Source: Pelagibius sp. CAU 1746 (GTDB lineage: Bacteria; Pseudomonadota; Alphaproteobacteria; Kiloniellales; Kiloniellaceae). Taken from it: a stretch of DNA of 64,000 bases. A program made the translations under genes and the position numbers. Under the pieces are notes generated by a model. The model was not told the origin of the DNA. It saw only the letters and a list, made by a program, of their open reading frames with translations, and ran no database searches. The stretch spans positions 1,054,001-1,118,000 of the forward strand of contig NZ_JBDOQT010000001.1 in assembly GCF_039839785.1 (NCBI RefSeq). The letters are read 5' to 3'. Below, one piece after another: positions 55,972-64,000 of the stretch. How positions within the stretch are numbered: the stretch's first letter is position 1; the number at the start of each line of letters is the position of its first letter.

Positions 55972-56739
55972 CTAGGCCACAAGTCCGACCTTGCGGCGGC
56001 CTTCCTCGGTCTTCAGGGAGAAGTCGCCGCCATCGTACTCCGAAGCCTCTTTCGTGCAGAGCCAGGCGATGGCCTTGGCCGGCCAGTCCGGGGAAATGTG
56101 CACCGAGGGGTCGAGCTGGCTCACCGGGTTGATCCCGGAGGCTTTGATGGAGATCTGCATCCCGGTGGCGACGGTGCCGGGGCTCATGCCGACGACGCGG
56201 ATGCCCTTGTCCGCGTATTCCTTGTGGACGCAGCGGGTGAGCATCAGTACCGCCGCCTTCGAGGCGCAGTAGTGGCTCCAGCCTTCCAGCGCCGAGGTCG
56301 CGGCGCCGGAGCTGACGTTGACGATGACGCCGGCGCCCTGCGCCTCCATGAGCGGCAGCACCGCGCGCAGGCCGTGGTAGACGCCCTTCACGTTGATGTC
56401 GATGGCCTCGCCCCAGCCGGCGGGGTCGGACTCGGCCAGCCGTGCGATGGGCTCGATGACGCCGGCGTTGTTCACCAGGATATCGACGCTGCCGAAGCTC
56501 GACGTGCAGAGGTCCACCGCGGCGGCGACGTCGTCGTAGCTGGCGACGTCGCAGGCGATGGCCTTGGCCTTGCCGCCAGCCGCGGTGATCTTCCCCGCGA
56601 CTTCCTCGATGGCGCCGCTGCTGCGCGCGGCCAGCACCACGGCCACGCCCTGGCGCGCCAGTTCCTCGGCGGTGGCGGCGCCGATGCCCTTGCTAGCCCC
56701 GGTCACGATGGCGGCTTTGCCTTGCAGTTCGTCAGTCAT
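55972..56739 (-). CDS. SDR-family oxidoreductase
   Basis: The 255-residue classical SDR has TGASKGIG near residue 14, NNAGVIE, the catalytic YCASK and a C-terminal tail of charged residues (SLKTEEGRRKVGLVA). Substrate unknown. It is bounded on both sides by paired palindromic repeats (55884-55957 and 56842-56928), so it sits in a repeat-rich island and may have been inserted. No operon partners. Confidence 0.87.
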   Translation of the reverse strand: MTDELQGKAAIVTGASKGIGAATAEELARQGVAVVLAARSSGAIEEVAGKITAAGGKAKAIACDVASYDDVAAAVDLCTSSFGSVDILVNNAGVIEPIARLAESDPAGWGEAIDINVKGVYHGLRAVLPLMEAQGAGVIVNVSSGAATSALEGWSHYCASKAAVLMLTRCVHKEYADKGIRVVGMSPGTVATGMQISIKASGINPVSQLDPSVHISPDWPAKAIAWLCTKEASEYDGGDFSLKTEEGRRKVGLVA

Positions 56740-56841
56740 CCATTCTTCCTCTTCATTCTGATACCGTTACCCTCGGAACAAGCTCGAGCATGACATGTGA
56801 GTAGTCTGTGCTCGCACACCTTTGCCGTCTTCCCGACTGTC

Positions 56842-56928
56842 ACCCTCGGGCTTGACCCGAGGGTCCATGATCCAATCCGCACGAACCAGTACGTCATAGA
56901 AATGGATTGCCGGGTCAAGCCCGGCAAT
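56842..56928. repeat. Paired palindromic repeat upstream of the SDR gene
   Basis: ACCCTCGGG-CTTGA-CCCGAGGGT at 56842-56864 and ATTGCCGGG-TCAAG-CCCGGCAAT at 56906-56928 are perfect palindromes around 5-base loops. A shorter decayed copy (ACCCTCGGAACAAGCTCGAG) is at about 56769. The pair resembles that at 55884-55957, but the two palindromes are about 40 bp apart here and about 30 bp there. Confidence 0.8.
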
Positions 56929-56952
56929 GACGCGTTGGTGGTTCATTGGAGA

Positions 56953-57114
56953 CTATTCGTTCGGCCTTTTGCCGCTGTTCTCAAACCATGCTTGGAGCTG
57001 GTGCGCAAAGGCGATTGCGGCTTTGCGGCTGACCGGCATGTTGATCTCATCCCACGCCACATTCCCTATGTAGCCTGCGATTGCGGCTGTTCCAACCCTG
57101 TCGCTCACCCGCAC
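56953..57114 (-). CDS. Possible small protein overlapping the end of nrdJ
   Basis: A 53-residue frame starts at GTG 57114 (RVSDRVGTAAIAGYIGNVAW, then MPVSRKAAIAFAHQLQAWF). Its GTG overlaps the last codons of the nrdJ gene by 10 bp in another frame, which would allow coupled translation. The composition is protein-like, with a regular Ala/Ile core and charged end. No family is recognised. Confidence 0.4.
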   Translation of the reverse strand: MRVSDRVGTAAIAGYIGNVAWDEINMPVSRKAAIAFAHQLQAWFENSGKRPNE

Positions 57115-59459
57115 TTGGAATAGCCGCAGGAGGTGCAGAGGTCGCAGCCTTCCTGGCGGATCAGGCTGGCGCCGGCGCACTTGGGGCACTGGGCGAAGCG
57201 GGTGCCGTCATCGGGGCCGCCGAGGTTCACCACCGCCTTCTGCTCCTCGCCTTGCGGCGTCTCCTTCGGCTGCAGGAAGCCGATGTCGATCATGTGGCGC
57301 TCGATGACCCCGCCGATGGCGGCCAGCAGCGAGGGTACGTAGCGCCCTTCCATCCAGGCGCCGCCGCGCGGGTCGAAGACGGCTTTCAGCTCCTCGACCA
57401 CGAAGGAGACGTCGCCGCCGCGCCGGAACACGGCGGAGATCATGCGCGTCAGCGCCAGCGTCCAGGCGTAGTGCTCCATGTTCTTGGAGTTGATGAAGAT
57501 CTCGAAGGGGCGGCGGCGCGGCTCTTTCCCGGTCCCCTCCTGCACGATGTCGTTGAGGGTGATGTAGATGGCGTGGTCGCTCTCCGGCCAGCGCAGCTTG
57601 TAGGAGCGTCCGGGCAGCACCTCGGGGCGCCCCAGCGGCTCGGTCATATAGACCACGTCGCCGCTGGCCGGGGGCGGGCCCAGGTCCGGCGTGGCCGCGG
57701 CGGCGGCTTCGGCGGGCACCCGCTCGCTGGTCGCGGTGTCGCGATGTGCTTCGCCGGCGCCGGTCGAGAGCACCGCGCCGGTGATCTCGTTGGGCCGGTA
57801 GGTGGTGCAGCCCTTGCAGCCCAGGTCGTAGGCCTGCTGGTAGACGTCCTTGAAGGCGTCGAAGGAGATCGAGGCCGGCAGGTTGATGGTCTTGGAGACC
57901 GAGCTGTCGATGTAGCGCTGCACCGCGGCCTGCATGACCACGTGGGCCGCCGGCTCCAGGGTCTGGGCGTTGACGAAGGCGGGCGGCAGGGGCGCGTCCT
58001 CGCCTTTCAGGCGGCGGAACAGGCGGTAGGCGTAGTCGCTGACCTCCTCCTCGCGGCGGCTGCCGTCGGGCTGCAGGATGCGGCGCTTGTAGACGAAGCT
58101 GAAGACCGGCTCCAGGCCGGAGGAGATGTTGTCGGCCAGGAGCGAGATGGTGCCGGTGGGTGCGACGGAGGTCACCAGGGCGTTGCGGATGCCGTGCTGG
58201 GCGATGGCTTCCTGTACGTCCTTGTCCAGCTCCCGGATGGTCTCGCCGGCCAGGTAGGGCTCGCGGTCATAGAGCGGGAAGGGGCCCTTCTCCTTGGCCA
58301 GCTCCACCGAGGCGAGATAGGCGTGGCGGCGCAGGGCGGCCAGCCAGCGCTCCGTCGTCTTCACCGCCTCGGCGCTGCCGTAGCGCAGGCCGCAGCAGAT
58401 GAGGGCGTCGGCCAGGCCGGTGATGCCCAGGCCGATGCGGCGCTTGGCCATGGCCTCCTGGCGCTGCGCCTCCAGGGGGAAGCGCGAGACGTCGATGGCG
58501 TTGTCGAGCAGGCGCACCGCCGTGGGCACCAGCTCGGCCAGCGCCTCCATGTCCAGGGCCGCGTTCTTCCCGAAGGGGTTCTTCACCAGGGCCGCCAGGT
58601 TGATCGAGCCCAGAAGGCAGGCGCCGTAGGGCGGCAGCGGCTGCTCGCCGCAGGGGTTGGTGGCGCGGATGGTCTCGCAGTAGTGCAGGTTGTTGCGCTG
58701 GTTGATGCGGTCGATGAAGATCACGCCCGGCTCGGCGGCGGCGTAGGTCGCCTGCATGATCCTGTCCCACAGATCGCGCGCCTGCACCGTGCGGTAGACC
58801 GTGCCGCCGAAGACCAGCTCCCAGGGCTGGTCCTCGCGCACCGCCTGCATGAAGGCGTCGCTGACCAGCACCGAGAGATTGAACATGGAAAGCCGCCCCG
58901 GCTCCTGCTTGGCGGCGATGAAGGCCTCGATGTCCGGGTGGTCGCAGGCCAGCGTCGCCATCATGGCGCCGCGCCGCGAACCGGCGGACATGATGGTGCG
59001 GCACATGGCGTCCCAGACGTCCATGAAGCTCAAGGGGCCGGAGGCGTCGGCGCCGATGCCGTGGACCACGGCGCCCCTGGGGCGCAGGGTCGAGAAGTCG
59101 TAGCCGATACCGCCGCCCTGCTGCAGGGTCAGGGCGGCTTCCCTCAGATGCTCGAAGATGCCGCCCATGTCGTCGGGGATGGCTCCCATGACGAAGCAGT
59201 TGAACAGGGTGACCTTGCGCTCGGTCCCCGCGCCGGCCTGGATGCGCCCGGCGGGCAGGAAGCGGAAATCCTCCAGCGCCTCGAAGAACTTTGATTCAAT
59301 TGAGCTTCTGGCCGCCGGATCGGGCTCCGCCTGAGCCAGCGCCCGGGCGATCCGCCGCCAGGAATCGGCGATGGTTTTGTCCACAGGCTCGCCCGAGGCG
59401 GTCTTCAGGCGGTATTTCATGTCCCAGATTTCCTGGGACAAGGCCGGCAACTTGGTCAT
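57105..59459 (-). CDS. nrdJ: Vitamin B12-dependent ribonucleotide reductase
   Basis: The 784-residue class II reductase makes deoxyribonucleotides using adenosylcobalamin. Visible signatures are FNCFVMGA with a redox cysteine near residue 87, the active-site segment ATNPCGEQPLPPYGAC, NLPASISFDAFK, and a C-terminal zinc-ribbon/redox tail (CPKC then CDLCTSCGYSKCG). No class I nrdAB is in the window. I searched the region upstream for a cobalamin riboswitch core and saw none. RBS-like AAAGG precedes the ATG. Confidence 0.94.
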   Translation of the reverse strand: MTKLPALSQEIWDMKYRLKTASGEPVDKTIADSWRRIARALAQAEPDPAARSSIESKFFEALEDFRFLPAGRIQAGAGTERKVTLFNCFVMGAIPDDMGGIFEHLREAALTLQQGGGIGYDFSTLRPRGAVVHGIGADASGPLSFMDVWDAMCRTIMSAGSRRGAMMATLACDHPDIEAFIAAKQEPGRLSMFNLSVLVSDAFMQAVREDQPWELVFGGTVYRTVQARDLWDRIMQATYAAAEPGVIFIDRINQRNNLHYCETIRATNPCGEQPLPPYGACLLGSINLAALVKNPFGKNAALDMEALAELVPTAVRLLDNAIDVSRFPLEAQRQEAMAKRRIGLGITGLADALICCGLRYGSAEAVKTTERWLAALRRHAYLASVELAKEKGPFPLYDREPYLAGETIRELDKDVQEAIAQHGIRNALVTSVAPTGTISLLADNISSGLEPVFSFVYKRRILQPDGSRREEEVSDYAYRLFRRLKGEDAPLPPAFVNAQTLEPAAHVVMQAAVQRYIDSSVSKTINLPASISFDAFKDVYQQAYDLGCKGCTTYRPNEITGAVLSTGAGEAHRDTATSERVPAEAAAAATPDLGPPPASGDVVYMTEPLGRPEVLPGRSYKLRWPESDHAIYITLNDIVQEGTGKEPRRRPFEIFINSKNMEHYAWTLALTRMISAVFRRGGDVSFVVEELKAVFDPRGGAWMEGRYVPSLLAAIGGVIERHMIDIGFLQPKETPQGEEQKAVVNLGGPDDGTRFAQCPKCAGASLIRQEGCDLCTSCGYSKCG

Positions 59460-59675
59460 TTCGGCGCCTTTCGCCTGCTGCTAAAAGCAGTCCAGGCCTC
59501 AATATTTGGCGGAAATACAAGGCTGACGATAGGTCCCGGCCGGGGGCCGGTCAAGGTGCTGTTCCCTCTTCGTTTCGCCGGTGCGGGCCGCCGCCGGATT
59601 CGGCCGCCGGATGACGGATTCCCGGGCCTTCGCGCCGGCGGCGTGAACTGTCCACAACTTTGCGCACAGCTATTT

Positions 59676-60455
59676 TTAGACGGGGGGCTTGCTTTCGATT
59701 CCGGTTTCGGCAGCCGACTCGGGCGATGGCTGGGCTTGGGAGGGGGTGGGGCCCCCGGCGAGGGCCCGGCTGCGCCCCTCGATGGCCCTTTCCAGGCGGG
59801 CCAGGAAGTCCTTGCGCTGCAGGCCGGGCGGGATCTGCGGCAGGAATTCCAGGGTGATGGTGCCCGGCAGCTTCCAGAAGCTGTTGCGGCGCCAGTAGAG
59901 GCCGGAATTGAGCGCCACCGGCACCACCGGGACGCCAAGCTGGCCGTAGAGCGCGGCCACCCCGGGGTGGTAGGGGCGCTGCTGTTCCGGGGCGACGCGG
60001 GTGCCTTCGGGAAAGATCACCATGGGCCGGCCTTGCGCGGCGACCCGCTTGGCGGCGGCCACCATCTTCTTCAATGCCTTGGCGCCGCCGCGGCGGTCGA
60101 CGGGGATGAGTCCGGCGCGCCAGAGGTAGAGGCCGAAGAAGGGAATGCGCATCAGCTCCTGCTTCAGGACGAAACTGTGATCCCACAGCAGGATCGAGAA
60201 GACGATCGTATCCCAGGCCGATTGATGCTTGGCGGCGATCAGCACCGGTCCCTGGGGCAGGTTCTCACGGCCGCGCACCTGGTGCTTCAGGCCGCAGAGC
60301 AGGCGCAGGGCGGCCAGGACCGGATGGGCCCAGATTCGGCCCAGGACGTAGATGCCCTTGCGCGGGCCCAGCAGCAGCGGCAGGCCGGCGATGCAGCAGA
60401 ACGCCGTCCAGCCGTAGAAGAAGAGGTTGAACAGCAGAGAGCGTAGCGCGGTCAT
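59676..60455 (-). CDS. plsC: 1-acylglycerol-3-phosphate acyltransferase
   Basis: The 259-residue membrane enzyme has HX4D motif KHQSAWD and the FPEGTR motif near residue 145, with an N-terminal hydrophobic helix. It acylates lysophosphatidic acid to phosphatidic acid in phospholipid synthesis. It is the last gene of the ftsE-ftsX-ydcF-plsC set; its ATG lies 18 bp after the ydcF stop. The C-terminal 35 residues are Ser/Pro/Gln-rich and unconserved. Confidence 0.92.
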   Translation of the reverse strand: MTALRSLLFNLFFYGWTAFCCIAGLPLLLGPRKGIYVLGRIWAHPVLAALRLLCGLKHQVRGRENLPQGPVLIAAKHQSAWDTIVFSILLWDHSFVLKQELMRIPFFGLYLWRAGLIPVDRRGGAKALKKMVAAAKRVAAQGRPMVIFPEGTRVAPEQQRPYHPGVAALYGQLGVPVVPVALNSGLYWRRNSFWKLPGTITLEFLPQIPPGLQRKDFLARLERAIEGRSRALAGGPTPSQAQPSPESAAETGIESKPPV

Positions 60456-60473
60456 GCCGGATCCATGCTCGCG

Positions 60474-61124
60474 TTACGCCAAGACCGCGAAGAGCGGATC
60501 GAAGAGGCCGCGCAGCAGAGCCACCAGGTACTTGCTGTACTCCGTAATCAGCAGGCTGCTGCTGCCCGGCCAGCGCCACCAGTCGTCGCTCTTGAAATGT
60601 TCGGGGAAAACCGGATGGGGCACGATCTCGATGTCCGGCATCAGGCGGCGGAATTCCAGCAGCGAGCGCGGCATGTGGTAGGTGGCGGTCACCAGGCGCA
60701 GGGAAGTGAAGCCCTGCTCCTTCATCCAGGCCGCAGTCTCCACGGCGTTGCCGCGGGTGTCGTCGGCCTCGTAGCCCAGGACCACGCAGCAGGAGAGGTC
60801 CTCGGGAGAATGCTGGGACAGGTCGAGGAGCTGGCGCACGTCGACCCCGTGATAGACGCCGGAGACGAAGAGTTTCCGCCCTTTATCGGCGCTCAGCAGG
60901 TCCAGGGCCACGCTCAGGCGGTCGCTGCCGCCGGTCAGCACCACGATGGCGTCGGTCCGGCGCTGGCCGTCGTCGGCCCGGGTCGGCATCAGGGTGGCGA
61001 ACCACAGGAAGCCGATGCCGTAAGCCAGGGCCAGCAGCAGAGTCGCCGCGATCAGCCATCTGAGGCGGCGCCAGCCGCGCCCCGGCGCCTTGGCTCTGTC
61101 GTGTCTGAGGCTTCGCACCCGCAT
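60474..61124 (-). CDS. YdcF-family (DUF218) protein
   Basis: The 216-residue protein has an N-terminal membrane helix (RWLIAATLLLALAYGIGFLW) followed by a DUF218 domain: DAIVVLTGGSDRLSVALDLL, LFVSGVYHG, DTRGNAVETAAWMKEQG and RLVTATYHMPRSLLEFRRL. Such proteins have roles in envelope metabolism, for example vancomycin resistance or cell-wall steps. Its gene is in line with ftsX and plsC, supporting an envelope role. Confidence 0.85.
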   Translation of the reverse strand: MRVRSLRHDRAKAPGRGWRRLRWLIAATLLLALAYGIGFLWFATLMPTRADDGQRRTDAIVVLTGGSDRLSVALDLLSADKGRKLFVSGVYHGVDVRQLLDLSQHSPEDLSCCVVLGYEADDTRGNAVETAAWMKEQGFTSLRLVTATYHMPRSLLEFRRLMPDIEIVPHPVFPEHFKSDDWWRWPGSSSLLITEYSKYLVALLRGLFDPLFAVLA

Positions 61125-61136
61125 CGCCCGCCTTCT

Positions 61137-62039
61137 TTAAGGCATGCGCGCCAAGGTGCGCAACACGGTGACGCGCGCAGTCAGCATGGCGACCAGGGCG
61201 GCGGCGAGGGGCAGCAGCACCAGCAGCGACCACTCGAAAGGTTCCAGTACCAGCTCCGGTAGCAGGCCGCTGTCGATTCGCTGCAGCAGGAAGCGCGCCA
61301 GGTAGAGGGTTGGCAGGGCGCAGAGAAAGCCCAGCAATCCGCCGCGCAGGCCGAGGCTGAGGGCGTGGTTCTGGAACTGCCGGGCGACGTAGGAGTCCTG
61401 CGCGCCGATGAGATGCAGCAGCTCGATGGCCCGATCATGGGCGGCCAGGCCCATGCGGGTCACGAAGGCGACCATGATGCAGGCCGCCGCGACCACCAGC
61501 AGCACCACCACCGCGGCCATGATCTCCACCGCCCGGGCGAGGTCCAGCAGCCGCGCCAGCCAGCGCTGGTGGTCGTCCAGCAGGCTGCCGGGGGCCAGGT
61601 CCTCGGCCGTCGCCCGAAGCGCCTCCATGTCCGGCGGGCCAGCCGTGTCGACGGTGACGGCGACGAGCCGCGGCAGCGGCAGGTCGCCGGCGGTCACCGC
61701 GTCGCCGAGCCAGGGTTCCAGCAGCGCCGTCATCTCCTGCGCATCCATGGGCTCGACCGCCAGCACGCCGGGGGTCGCGGCCAAGGCCTGGATGAGCGCG
61801 TTCAGCGGCGGGCCGTCCGCGGCCGCCGCGGCCTCGGCGGGGATCTGCAGGGTGAGGGCGCCGGCCAGGCCGCTGTCCCAGCGCTCCGCCAGCCTGTTCA
61901 CCGACAGCGCGCCGGCCAGGGCCAGGACGGCCAGATAGACCATGATGGCCACCAGCAGCGGCAGGTAGCGCCCGGAGACGTCGCGGTCCAGGGGAACGGG
62001 CTTGCGCAAGCGCCTTCTGGTCTTGGATGAGGCGGCCAT
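61137..62039 (-). CDS. ftsX: Cell-division permease FtsX
   Basis: The 300-residue membrane protein has an N-terminal helix (YLPLLVAIMVYLAVLALAGAL), a periplasmic region (about residues 50-155) and three C-terminal helices with the MacB/FtsX-type core (ELLHLIGAQDSYVARQFQNHAL). FtsX pairs with FtsE at the division site to control peptidoglycan hydrolases. It begins 4 bp after ftsE. Confidence 0.9.
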   Translation of the reverse strand: MAASSKTRRRLRKPVPLDRDVSGRYLPLLVAIMVYLAVLALAGALSVNRLAERWDSGLAGALTLQIPAEAAAAADGPPLNALIQALAATPGVLAVEPMDAQEMTALLEPWLGDAVTAGDLPLPRLVAVTVDTAGPPDMEALRATAEDLAPGSLLDDHQRWLARLLDLARAVEIMAAVVVLLVVAAACIMVAFVTRMGLAAHDRAIELLHLIGAQDSYVARQFQNHALSLGLRGGLLGFLCALPTLYLARFLLQRIDSGLLPELVLEPFEWSLLVLLPLAAALVAMLTARVTVLRTLARMP

Positions 62040-62043
62040 GACG

Positions 62044-62754
62044 TCAGGCGGTTCCGGCCTGCGGGCTGGGCGCCGGTCCGGCGTCCGAGTCCACCGCCTC
62101 GCCGTCGCGCAGGCGCGTTACCGGGTGGCGGAAGCGCTGCACCAGCGATTCGTTGTGGGTGGCGATGACCACGGTGGTGCCGATCTTGTTCAGTTCCTCG
62201 AAAAGATACAGCAGGCGCACGGCCATGCGGTCGTCCAGATTGCCGGTCGGTTCGTCGGCCAGCAGCAGGCTGGGCCGCGCGATGACCGCCCGGGCGATGG
62301 CGACGCGCTGCTTCTGGCCGCCGGAAAGCGTCGGCGGCAGGGCGTCCATATGGTCGGCCAGGCCGACCCAGGCCAGCAGTTCCTCGACATCCTTGGCGCT
62401 GCGTCCCTTGTCGGCCCGGGAGGCAGCCTGGCCGCCGATGTGCAGCGGCAGGGTGACGTTTTCGCGCGCCGTCAGGTGGTCCAGCAGGCGGAAATCCTGG
62501 AACACGACCCCGATTCGTCGCCGCAGCAGCGCGGTTTCCCGGCGCGAGAGCCCGGCCACGTCCCGGCCGAAAAGAGCCACTTTGCCGGCCGTGGGGTGCT
62601 GGGCGAGGTACATCATGCGCAGCAGCGAGGACTTGCCGGCGCCGCTGGGGCCGACCAGGAAATGATAGGATCCCGGGTCGAACTGCAGGGAGAGTCGCTT
62701 CAGGATTTCCGGCCCGTTTCCGTAGCGCAGCACGACGTCCTCGAAGCGAACCAA
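62044..62754 (-). CDS. ftsE: Cell-division ATP-binding protein FtsE
   Basis: The 236-residue ATPase has Walker [17 protein letters not shown]-loop [13 protein letters not shown], signature [15 protein letters not shown] and Walker [13 protein letters not shown]. The start is TTG at 62754 ([13 protein letters not shown]), giving the normal FtsE length; longer in-frame starts reach 62853 but add a cysteine- and basic-rich tail unlike the family. FtsX follows after 4 bp. It is divergent from the MJ0042 gene. Confidence 0.9.
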   Translation of the reverse strand: MVRFEDVVLRYGNGPEILKRLSLQFDPGSYHFLVGPSGAGKSSLLRMMYLAQHPTAGKVALFGRDVAGLSRRETALLRRRIGVVFQDFRLLDHLTARENVTLPLHIGGQAASRADKGRSAKDVEELLAWVGLADHMDALPPTLSGGQKQRVAIARAVIARPSLLLADEPTGNLDDRMAVRLLYLFEELNKIGTTVVIATHNESLVQRFRHPVTRLRDGEAVDSDAGPAPSPQAGTA

Positions 62755-62899
62755 GGCACATTTTCCCTTTTCCGGAAGCTCGAATCGAAAATGGCATAGG
62801 CAAGTCAGTCCCGTAAAGGGTTCTGCTCCTGCCTTGCTTTGCCCATACCTCACTCATATAAGGTTAGCGTGACATCTCCCCGGAGGGCAGAAGTCGTCC

Positions 62900-63544
62900 A
62901 TGATTGTTTCTTGTCCTGCCTGTGAAAGCCGCTTCGAGGTCGATCAGGAACAGCTCGGCTACAAAGGCCGAATCGTCCGCTGCGGCAAATGCGGGAATTG
63001 CTGGCACCAGATGCCGGACGACGACCCGCGCGTGGCCGTGGCTGTGGCCGAAGAGCCGGGGCCGCCGCCGCGCCGCCGTCCCATGCCGCCCCCCAAGAAG
63101 AAGGGCCGCGGCGTGGCCGTGGGCTGGCTGCTCCTGCTGCTGCTCATCGCCGGCATCGCCGCCGGCGGCTGGTTCGAGCGCGAACGGATCGTCGCCCAGT
63201 TCCCTCAGCTCGCCGATGCCTATGCGCTGCTGGGCGTTCCCGTCACCGGGCCGGGCCCGGTTCTGGACTTGAAGGTCCTCTCGCCCACCAGCGACGTGGT
63301 CGAGGGCGACACGGTTATCACCGTGCGCGGGACGGTGACCAACATCTCCGACCGCAAGCAGGACGTTCCCCGCCTGCGCGCGCAGTTGGTCAACGGGACC
63401 GGCGAGGTTCTGACGGAGTGGGTATTCGAGACGCCGCAGCCGGCACTCGACGCCGGGGGCAGCGTCGATTTCGTGACCCAGACCAGGAACCCGCCCGCCG
63501 AGGCGCAGAACGTCAGCGTCTTCTTCGTCGAAAGCGCCCGCTGA
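62900..63544 (+). CDS. MJ0042 zinc-ribbon protein with membrane anchor and DUF3426 region
   Basis: The 214-residue protein has an N-terminal zinc ribbon (Cys5, Cys8, Cys28, Cys31 in CPAC and CGKC), a proline/arginine-rich linker, a membrane helix near residues 73-92, and a C-terminal beta-rich DUF3426-like region (LDLKVLSPTSDVVEGDTVI and VRGTVTNISDRKQDVPRLR). It is a conserved neighbour of ftsE in alphaproteobacteria. Function unknown. It is followed by a structured gap and the CpdR-like gene. Confidence 0.85.
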   Translation: MIVSCPACESRFEVDQEQLGYKGRIVRCGKCGNCWHQMPDDDPRVAVAVAEEPGPPPRRRPMPPPKKKGRGVAVGWLLLLLLIAGIAAGGWFERERIVAQFPQLADAYALLGVPVTGPGPVLDLKVLSPTSDVVEGDTVITVRGTVTNISDRKQDVPRLRAQLVNGTGEVLTEWVFETPQPALDAGGSVDFVTQTRNPPAEAQNVSVFFVESAR

Positions 63545-63622
63545 CGATTCGCGCCATCGCCGCGGCGGCGCCGCCGGACGCCGGCCCGGCGTTCCCTTTG
63601 ATACACAGCCCGTTAAGCCAAA

Positions 63623-63638
63623 TTAAGCGTTGCTTAAC
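63623..63638. promoter_or_regulatory. CtrA-type box upstream of the CpdR-like gene
   Basis: TTAAGCGTTGCTTAAC matches the CtrA consensus TTAA-N7-TTAAC exactly. An extra TTAA lies 10 bp upstream (63613-63616). It is 124 bp before the ATG of the CpdR-like gene. CtrA is the master cell-cycle regulator of alphaproteobacteria, so cell-cycle control of this gene is plausible. Confidence 0.55.
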
Positions 63639-63670
63639 CACGCCGGTGGCAGTTTGAACGGCGAGGGACG

Positions 63671-63715
63671 GGCTGCGTTGCAGCCGTGATTCCGCGGCGC
63701 GAAAGCGCCGGAATC
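63671..63715. promoter_or_regulatory. Two adjacent hairpins before the CpdR-like gene
   Basis: GGCTGC-GTT-GCAGCC (63671-63685) is a perfect 6-bp stem. GATTCCG-(CG)-GCGC-GAAA-GCGC-CGGAATC (63688-63715) is an 11-bp stem with a 2-base bulge and a GAAA tetraloop. No T-tract follows. They lie between the CtrA-type box and the start, so in the 5' leader of the CpdR-like mRNA. Confidence 0.6.
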
Positions 63716-63761
63716 GGGCTTGTCCGTCTCGATATTCAGGTCCGCAGGAGACGAAGACGCC

Positions 63762-64000
63762 ATGGCGCGCATTCTGGTCGCAGAAGACGATACCGCCGTT
63801 CAGAGTTTTGTCAGCCGCGCCCTCGTGCACCGGGGGCACCGCGTCACCTCGGTCGAAGACGGCGTGCAGGCGCTGGAGGCGCTGGACCGCGACAGCTTCG
63901 ACCTGCTGATCACCGACATCGTCATGCCCAGCCTGGACGGCATCGGCTTGGCGCTGAAGGTGGCCAAGGATTTTCCGGCCCTGCCGGTGCTGCTGATGAC
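63762..64000 (+). CDS. cpdR: CpdR-like single-domain response regulator, 3'-truncated
   Basis: The visible 79 residues form the first part of a receiver domain: acidic pocket Glu8-Asp9-Asp10 in VAEDD, phospho-acceptor Asp52 in LLITDIVMP. The sequence is close to CpdR, which controls ClpXP-dependent degradation of cell-cycle proteins including CtrA. The gene runs off the right edge. The upstream CtrA box and hairpins support a cell-cycle role. The exact subtype needs the missing part. Confidence 0.78.
   Translation, partial: MARILVAEDDTAVQSFVSRALVHRGHRVTSVEDGVQALEALDRDSFDLLITDIVMPSLDGIGLALKVAKDFPALPVLLM

Noticed and set aside
57081-59294. Long plus-strand open frame opposite nrdJ
   Set aside because: It covers the reverse strand of a confident gene and shows no domain.
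59460-59675. Cobalamin riboswitch upstream of nrdJ
   Set aside because: I looked for the B12-box core on the minus strand and saw none.

Overview
The window reads as chromosomal DNA of a GC-rich alphaproteobacterium, most likely a marine member of the Rhodospirillales in the broad sense (Kiloniella/Pelagibius/Rhodovibrio-like). The signs are a CpdR-like receiver gene with a CtrA-type TTAA-N7-TTAAC box, the ftsE-ftsX-ydcF-plsC order, PhaR-controlled polyhydroxybutyrate (PHB) genes, DUF2125 and HlyU-family genes, and several TTG/GTG starts. No tRNA, rRNA, CRISPR array, transposase or phage gene was seen. The species is not identifiable from the sequence alone.

Layout. 1-4184: end of a TRAP transporter, then HisD-like, SDR and zinc dehydrogenases, a set matching the hps pathway for 2,3-dihydroxypropane-1-sulfonate (DHPS). 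4284-6355: glutathione peroxidase, TetR regulator, HugZ-like protein. 6464-8083: soluble PAS histidine kinase. 8682-14671: the most unusual block, with a papain-like protease fused to an alpha/beta hydrolase, two DUF2589 paralogues flanking a protein that shares one of their motifs, a small zinc ribbon and an unknown protein. A RipA-like membrane protein follows convergently. 15469-22112: M20 amidohydrolase plus a complete peptide-type ABC importer. 22118-30874: small conserved genes, an FAD amine oxidase, a FemAB-like acyltransferase, an XRE regulator, a nitrilase-family amidase, a methyltransferase and a GlxA/AraC regulator. 31209-32990: PAS-GGDEF-EAL protein with a broken GGDEF motif.

33055-38105 is a PHB block: phaR divergent from a phaE-like gene overlapping phaC, then phaA and phaB. 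38129-42417 holds small metabolic genes (DUF4336, GFA, carboxymuconolactone decarboxylase family, NUDIX, EamA, DUF985 cupin, methyltransferase). 42438-44258 encodes a large exported CARDB-like protein. 44484-46347 is metX-metW. 46686-49614 is a chorismate mutase-hisC-tyrC operon for phenylalanine/tyrosine synthesis. 49547-52304: DUF2125, ChaC-type cyclotransferase and a threonine dehydratase-like enzyme.

52518-55865 is a bufferin-type copper-binding RiPP locus: exported YHS protein, BufA precursor (DUF2282), BufB (DUF692/MNIO), BufC (DUF2063) and DoxX. A perfect hairpin lies between precursor and maturase. 55884-56928 has paired palindromic repeats around an SDR gene. 57105-59459 is B12-dependent ribonucleotide reductase. 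59676-62754 is ftsE-ftsX-ydcF-plsC, divergent from an MJ0042 zinc-ribbon gene. The window ends inside a CpdR-like gene.

Two 55-bp copies of an imperfect inverted repeat lie about 38 kb apart, each just past the stop of a minus-strand gene. Family calls come from motif recognition only; no database search was run.
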